Below the pieces are notes generated by a model. The model saw only the letters and a program-made list of their open reading frames with translations. It had not been told where the DNA came from and did not search any database. A stretch of DNA of 64,000 nucleotides from Hydractinia symbiolongicarpus (taxonomy: Eukaryota > Cnidaria > Hydrozoa > Anthoathecata > Hydractiniidae). Within the stretch, counting starts at the first letter, position 1, and every line of letters begins with the position of its first letter. Location of the stretch: NCBI RefSeq assembly GCF_029227915.1, contig NC_079883.1, forward strand, positions 13,950,001-14,014,000, in the 5' to 3' direction. Of this stretch, positions 58,500-64,000 are shown one piece after another. The position numbers were made by a program, and so were the translations under genes.

Positions 58500-59805
58500 C
58501 TAAATGTTACTTTCATTTGCACCAACTGCTATCATATTTATATCTATGACAATTATATATATATTACAGATGTGACATAACAAATAAAACATTATATACA
58601 AGTACAGTAGCCACACCTACTATAACAAGATGGATGGATGGATGGATGGATGGATGGATATATAGATACCATTTGCTACCCTATAATACAACTAACTGTC
58701 CAATGGAACCAGTGCCTGCTATTTTTCATCCCTCAAGATAATACCTGTGTAGAAAACATATCGTCTTGTTTGGGGTTCACAATTTTAAACATGCTCACTT
58801 TTTAAATGCAAAACAAATGTGTTAAGTCCCTGGAGTGGTCATCTTATATACAAGTTTGACTGTAATTTAACAGGAAATTGGATTATTACATCAGAATGCA
58901 AAACATCTCCTGAAAGTTTATATAAAGTGCATCTATATCAAACCTTTCAAATAAAAAAAACAATTTGTGTATCAACAAAGTTCTATGATAAATCAAAAAC
59001 TGTGTTATTCTCTATGACTAAAATGTTTTAACTTATTATATCTTGTTATATTCTTTGCAACAGTCTTTATCTCACTGTTGCCTTTACTTTTTAATGGTGC
59101 TTCTTTGTACAGTTAATCACATTCTCGTGTAGAAATTCTGTACATTTCAGAATATCAATGTTTTCAGAATTTCTATTTTAAAGCCTTAAAAATTATATAT
59201 CTCAGTATAGTTATTTTTAAACTTTGTGCACTCTCCCCAATTTAAAGTTTTTTTCAAAAAATATGCAATAACCTAGCCATACATTTTTATAGACCGTTAT
59301 GGTTTTGTTTTGTTTTGCTCTCGGTTTACTATATTTTTAAAAAGCATTTAGCAAACTCTGTGCCCAGTGGTCAAAAAGCATATTCTACAGAAAAAAACAG
59401 TGGTTAAAGGTAAGGCTGTCTGCTTGCATACGAATGAATAATTACTTCGTGACAACCTGCTTATTGGCTGAGAATAAGTGATCAAGGGAGAAATTAAATA
59501 TGGCAACTGAAAAAAACACAAGAAATTATAAAACTCTTTTGTATATAGCTAAAAAAATATTACGGGTATTTTCATATATTTATAAAAGCATTACAATGGA
59601 TTATTCTTTCTGTCATGGCATGATTCAAGCAACTATGTAGTCAATTTTTGCTGTGTGTTTATTCTTACATGAATTATACAATAAATTGCTTTGATGGCTT
59701 CTAGGTGAAGAGAAAATCAGGGTGAGTTTTTACAATAAAGACCTTAAAAATTACACGTATTAAATCTTCATCTTTTAAAAGTGATTTAAAGAAATAATAA
59801 CCAGA
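58500..59805. other. Upstream region of PREPL with (ATGG)n microsatellite
   Basis: GATG/ATGG tetranucleotide repeats occupy about 58,630-58,660. The PREPL promoter or a 5' exon should lie here but I cannot place it. No other gene is seen. Confidence 0.45.
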
Positions 59806-60155
59806 TAGATAGATAGATAGATGTGCATATTTTACATGGCTAGCCTCACAAATATCGGGGGATATACCCTGTCTATTATTTCCAGGAGGGGCCATGGCGT
59901 AGATGGAGAGTCCTAGAGTATTTAATGCTCATTTTGAGCTACGCAGACCCAATTAGAGCCCGCGCTCTACTAGACAACCCCGGCAACATCCAACGGCCCA
60001 CACAGTGTGCCATCTTCCCAATTTCCCTCACATGGCTTGGATTAACCAGGGGCTATGGTAACATTCACTCGCCCATGTTGAATCGCCGTCAAGAGGAATC
60101 GAACCCTGGTCTCCCGCACAGAGTACGAGAGCTATAACCACTAATCTACGGCGCC
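59806..60155 (-). mobile_element. tRNA-derived SINE, near full length
   Basis: On the minus strand the 5' end (60,155 down to ~60,083) is tRNA-like: GGCGCCGTAGATTAGTGG (A-box-like region), CGGGAGACCAGGGTTCGATT (B box), ending in a GACGGCG that can pair with CGCCGT at the start. The D arm is distorted and the anticodon loop is not canonical, so it is not a working tRNA. A ~250-base body follows and ends in a (TATC)n tail at 59,806-59,822 (AGAT repeats on the plus strand). The shorter copy at 8,372-8,556 shares both the head and the tail-proximal block. Confidence 0.8.
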
Positions 60156-60159
60156 ACAA

Positions 60160-63100
60160 CCACTAGTTGAATAGGACCTGTGAAAATATTCACTTGATTA
60201 GGGAAGCAAAAAATACAGATATTTGTATGAGATCATCAAATAGATAGCTAGCTAGCTAGCTATGTAATAAGTCAAGAAAATAGCAAACCAAGTACAGAGA
60301 AATTTATATTTGTATATAAATCCAAGCCTGTGACGTGCCTGTGTGTTGTGACAGCTATGCCTGTTTTTAGCTGCAGAAAATTGAAGTCTTGAAGTACTGT
60401 TTGGCATAGCAATAATACCTTGTTAGCTATATTTTCATTAACCTCGAAGAAGAAAGCTTAGCTAAGTAGGCTACAAACCACCACCAGCTAAATCAAGAAA
60501 ACACCAGCCACCATTTACAGCGTTACACGTGGTTGCCATGTTTCGTTTACTGAGAAAACTAATGAATAAGCAAACAATATTCCCGCGAAATTAAGACCTC
60601 CCCCGTCAGCGCACGCACAATAAGTGCGTCGGGGGGTTGGGGGAGTCTTTGCAAATTGCCTGGGACAAGCTTTGGCAATCCCCCTTCTAGGCCAAACTGA
60701 GTCTCTGCTTTTTCCAGGAGAATTTTCCTCATGTGATAGGCTCCTTAGGTAGAACATCAAAAAGTAGAGAAGAATATAAGATCCTCCAAATTAAAATCAG
60801 CTAAACATTATATTCTAAGGGGGAAGGGAGAGCCCCACCTCTTTCCCAGGGCTTGTTAGGAAGTTTACATTTGAACGTGCAAATATAAAAAGTCTAATAC
60901 GTCTTAGGGACGATGTTGGGGAGACGCAGCACTTTTCGTCGGTATCTTTTACAAAGTTACAGGGATTTTTCGCCTAATGAGAGAAAAAAAAGTCAAAAAT
61001 GCTGGGAATGAGCGTGGCATTCACCCGCCCGAGAAGTAAGATTTGTGACATTTTTTGTGCTAATTTAATTTGTGCAAATCCAATTTACTTTACGTGAACA
61101 TTTTAAGGATGAAGTAAATTTCATTTTGGCAATTATGGCAATCAGTTCCATTTTGCGTAAGATTACGTAAACATTCTTTAACACTTCACAAAAGAAAAAT
61201 TTTCACTGAATTAAATACAACGAAAAGATAACTTCAAAACAAACTACACGTTTTTTATATAAGAAATATCTATATAAGAAACATGAGGGTGATTAGTTCA
61301 AAATTAAGAGACGGTTGAGAAACATGGCTAGGCGGAAAGTCTCAAACAAGATTTTTAAAAATGCAAGGAATACTAAGTCATTAATAATTATAACGGAAAA
61401 CTTCTTTAATTTTTCAAATAAAACACAAAGTTATGTCAATATATTATATATGTATATAATATAACCTTTTAACAACTTCAATAAATAAAAGAATTGACCT
61501 GTTTCTATAGCGAAAGGCTGCCGCTTCACATTTTATATCGTAGTATATACTTTAACCCTGTAAGGAAAAAGAAGAAAAACACGCTTAAGTACTATAAAAA
61601 TTAAGAAATAATTTTTCATTTGAAGCTTAAATCGGGAAAAATTAAGAAACGTCCAGGCTAAAGCCAAGAAGTGTGTTTCCTATATAAAAAAACGTGTACC
61701 CAAACTCATCCCCAGGGCTTTTTTAGGTTTTTACATTGACTAATAAGTCCTGTGTACGAGGTTGTAAACTATCGTCATGTGTTACGATTTCGCAATATTT
61801 TCATCATAAAAGCAGGATGCTGTTGAGACACTTACAATTTAATCTTCTTTGATTTTTTAGCGATACCTACCTTTCAGGGTTATCTAAGTGAGCCAAACTC
61901 ATCCCCAGGGGTGCTTACCTTTTTGATAAACCTAAGGGACGAGGATGCTAAAGGTCACCTGGCATCTATCCTCCCACATGTTGCCAAGCACGCTGCAAAG
62001 TACATAAATTCTTGATGTGTTAAGTAGATTATTTTTTGTAGCGGGTCAAATTTAGCTGTATTCGTTTTTTACTGCCAGCGAAATTAATACTGGTTATCTG
62101 CAAACTTAAACCTTACAATATATCGATTGTCCGCAAAATTTAATAAGCAAATCAACCTCGATCCGATGGTCATTTTTGACACCAAGGCTTTTTCTTCTCT
62201 TTTTGATATCAGGACGCGAGAAAGTTTTTGTCTCGCAGCCCCTGCTTAACAAAAGAGACAAAGAACGCTGGAATTGAGGTTTTCTGATGGCTTTTTTTTT
62301 CTTCATTGGGATAGCGAGTAGAAAAGATGCTGGAAATCTGGTTGAATGGAAATAACATGAAATCTGGGACAGAGCAAACTCCTTTGTTATGTCATTTAAA
62401 CTACAGTTATAACATAAAAAAAAATGGTGACACTGTCAATGTGGCAATCCCAGTGCAAAATGACCTGAATGTCAACAATCGTGAGAATGACGACTCTTCC
62501 GAATCCACGAACATTAACGAAGATGGCAGTGCCTGTGAAATCTTTTATATTACAACTTCTGTTTTTATGTTTAGAAGTAAGTTCGACTACTTCTGTGTGT
62601 AACCGTTCTAATATTATTCGTTCGCCATGTTGCATCCGTAAAAAATAAACTTCTCGAATTGAAAACTAAGAAAAAATCAGTTACTTGCACGCGAAATATA
62701 TCGTCGACGTTTCAGCTACGAAATGAAGTTCGCGCGAAATGCAGCAAATATGATTTTGGCGAAAATTAGTTACTGCACTTGTTCACTGTTTTTTGTAGGG
62801 CGAAGTTATCCAATTCGCGCGCACTTCTGTGAAGTTGCAGTGTATTACTTAAGAAATTTATTCACGTTTTGTGTTCATAAAAACAAATATACAATATCTA
62901 GCTCTTTTTGAGTTGCGTTTTTTCTATTGTTTCACTGCAATAACCCCACTTTTTGTCCTGATCAAAGTTAACCGTGGTGGAACACCAAGGGTTTTCGTCA
63001 CTATCCGTGATGCAAGTATAATATGTCGTGTTGTTATGCACGAAGGGAAAATGACAGCAATGACCGAACGAATTTCCACCAAACGATTCTTGATAACACG

Positions 63101-63590
63101 GATCTAAAAAAACAACGGATATCTATTCATTAGAACAATAATGATAATTGATAGCTGATAATTTGAGTAATGACCGAACCAGTGTTTCTGGAGCACAAAT
63201 AAAAATGCAAAAAATACAGCCTTTATTGAAGCATTAATTTCGCTGATCGAAAGGAAAAACATTCCGTCAACCATAATTTTCGCGTTTATGTACCAATAAA
63301 AAAATCATTTACTGAACTTGAGAAACATTCCCGTGATTCTAACATAATAATAACATCCTTTTAAAAACAAGTTAGAGGCTGGTACAAACCATACTTGAAA
63401 GCTTTTACAACCGTTTATTCTAGCAAAGGGCTTGGTGTGTTACATAAGCTGTGCCGTGCCGAGCCGAAATCACAAAAATTTTACTGATTTTGACTAGGCA
63501 CAACTTATAAAACCAATATCAAGCAGTACTGCACAACTGATCTAGTTGTGCCGTATGCCTTGGTACGACTTGGCTCGACTGTATAAAACA
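60160..63590. other. Intergenic or 3'-flanking region of the lysyl oxidase gene
   Basis: Later exons of the lysyl oxidase gene should lie here or its last intron may cover it, but I could not identify a terminal exon. (TAGC)n occurs at ~60,246-60,262. The longer frames (e.g. plus 62,327-62,602) have no recognisable domain. Confidence 0.35.
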
Positions 63591-63596
63591 AAATGC

Positions 63597-63741
63597 CTAA
63601 TCGAGTCAGCTCGTCTCTGCTCGGCTCGACTCGACTCGGCTCGGCTCGGATTGGCTTGGCTCGGATTAGCTCGGCTGTAATAAAACGAGTGTGTAGAGCC
63701 GATCCAAGCCGAACTGAACCAAACCGAATCGAACCGGGGAC
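63597..63741. repeat. GC-rich pentanucleotide fold-back (CTCGG / CCGAG)
   Basis: The left arm (~63,604-63,674) is a chain of CTCGG/CTCGA/TTGGC pentamers; the right arm (~63,697-63,739) is the complementary series GAGCC GATCC AAGCC GAACT GAACC. Together they form a long imperfect hairpin around a short AT-rich loop. Related CCGAGCCG text also occurs outside at ~63,455-63,466 and ~63,760-63,776 in opposite senses. It contrasts strongly with the AT-rich surroundings. Confidence 0.8.
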
Positions 63742-63839
63742 TTGCTAAATAATTCATGAGCTCGGTTCGGCACGACAAAACTTATATAATAGACCTAAGC
63801 CTACAAAATAAGAAAAAAATTATGACACGTAAATCTTAC

Positions 63840-64000
63840 CTGTTGTGCAACCTTTGACCTTTACATCTGTGTCATAGTATTCTATTTCACATACTGCACG
63901 ATTGTTTAACCAATCACTTTCTGCCACGTATTGTGTAGGGTTAACATGCACGCGTATTGAATAGTTTCCTTCTTGAAGTTCTGTGATGTCAATCCACTGA
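63840..64000 (-). CDS. Lysyl oxidase catalytic-domain exon (partial gene)
   Basis: Reading leftward from the window edge, the frame gives QWIDITELQEGNYSIRVHVN, then PTQYVAESDWLNNRAVCEIE, then YYDTDVKVKGCTT, ending at donor AG/GTAAGA (63,840). This is the C-terminal part of the lysyl oxidase domain: C-Q-W-I-D-I-T-x-x-x-x-G-x-Y, V-N-P, V-A-E-S-D-x-x-N-N, then C. The domain is a copper amine oxidase with a lysine-tyrosylquinone cofactor that oxidises lysines of collagen-like matrix proteins for crosslinking; it is secreted. The HxHxH copper motif, signal peptide and any SRCR repeats lie beyond the window, so LOX versus LOXL type cannot be told. The gene is partial here because the window ends. 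Confidence 0.88.

Noticed and set aside
60083-60155. A functional tRNA gene on the minus strand
   Set aside because: The B box is good, but the D arm does not pair properly and the anticodon loop lacks the usual U33. The tRNA-like part continues into a SINE body with a tetranucleotide tail.
1-64000. CRISPR arrays, operators, riboswitches or bacterial operons
   Set aside because: GT-AG introns, animal gene families and eukaryotic transposons show this is eukaryotic nuclear DNA; no regularly spaced short repeats with unique spacers were seen.

Overview
This is an AT-rich, intron-rich, repeat-laden animal nuclear genome segment. The gene content (animal-type PREPL, a lysyl-oxidase catalytic exon, STN1, TEDC1) is metazoan. 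The mix of hAT, pogo/Tigger, Mutator-like, HIRAN-like and SAP/SWIM/YqaJ-like mobile debris, with very AT-rich short introns, is most like a cnidarian, perhaps a hydrozoan. That placement is an inference from overall character; no rRNA or mitochondrial marker is present to prove it. Layout: positions 1-40,900 hold no host gene I can support. They are an accumulation of mobile elements and duplications: a diverged ~0.95-kb direct duplication (1.27-2.9 kb); a 40-bp perfect palindrome (6.57 kb); a SINE copy (8.4 kb); a structurally complete hAT-superfamily transposon (12,264-17,230) with matching termini, a 5-bp target duplication and an intact two-exon transposase fused to an OTU-protease-like domain; a TA-flanked element with HTH and HIRAN-like remnants (17.5-18.8 kb); a Mutator-like remnant (21.2-21.9 kb); a decayed relative of the hAT gene (22.97-26.08 kb); pogo/Tigger remnants (12.0, 27.6, 29.6-30.2, 36.3 kb); and a SAP/SWIM/YqaJ-like pseudogene whose 3' part lies in a ~1.5-kb direct duplication (34.6-38.25 kb). 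Positions 40,950-64,000 hold four host genes, all on the minus strand. From right to left: the last visible exon of a lysyl oxidase gene (running off the window), a complete 20-coding-exon PREPL-type serine hydrolase whose exon phases all join to 678 codons plus stop, a short OB-fold-only STN1 homologue, and a single-exon TEDC1 homologue. PREPL introns carry further non-autonomous elements and a LINE fragment. The most notable host observation is the STN1-TEDC1 junction. The last visible STN1 donor joins in frame to acceptors 4-7 bases upstream of the TEDC1 ATG, so that the STN1 stop codon overlaps the TEDC1 start, and no AATAAA lies between them. This looks like a dicistronic unit linking a telomere-capping subunit with a centriolar-triplet factor. 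The most notable mobile observation is the intact OTU-hAT fusion. All reading was by eye; family assignments rest on motif recognition, not database searches.
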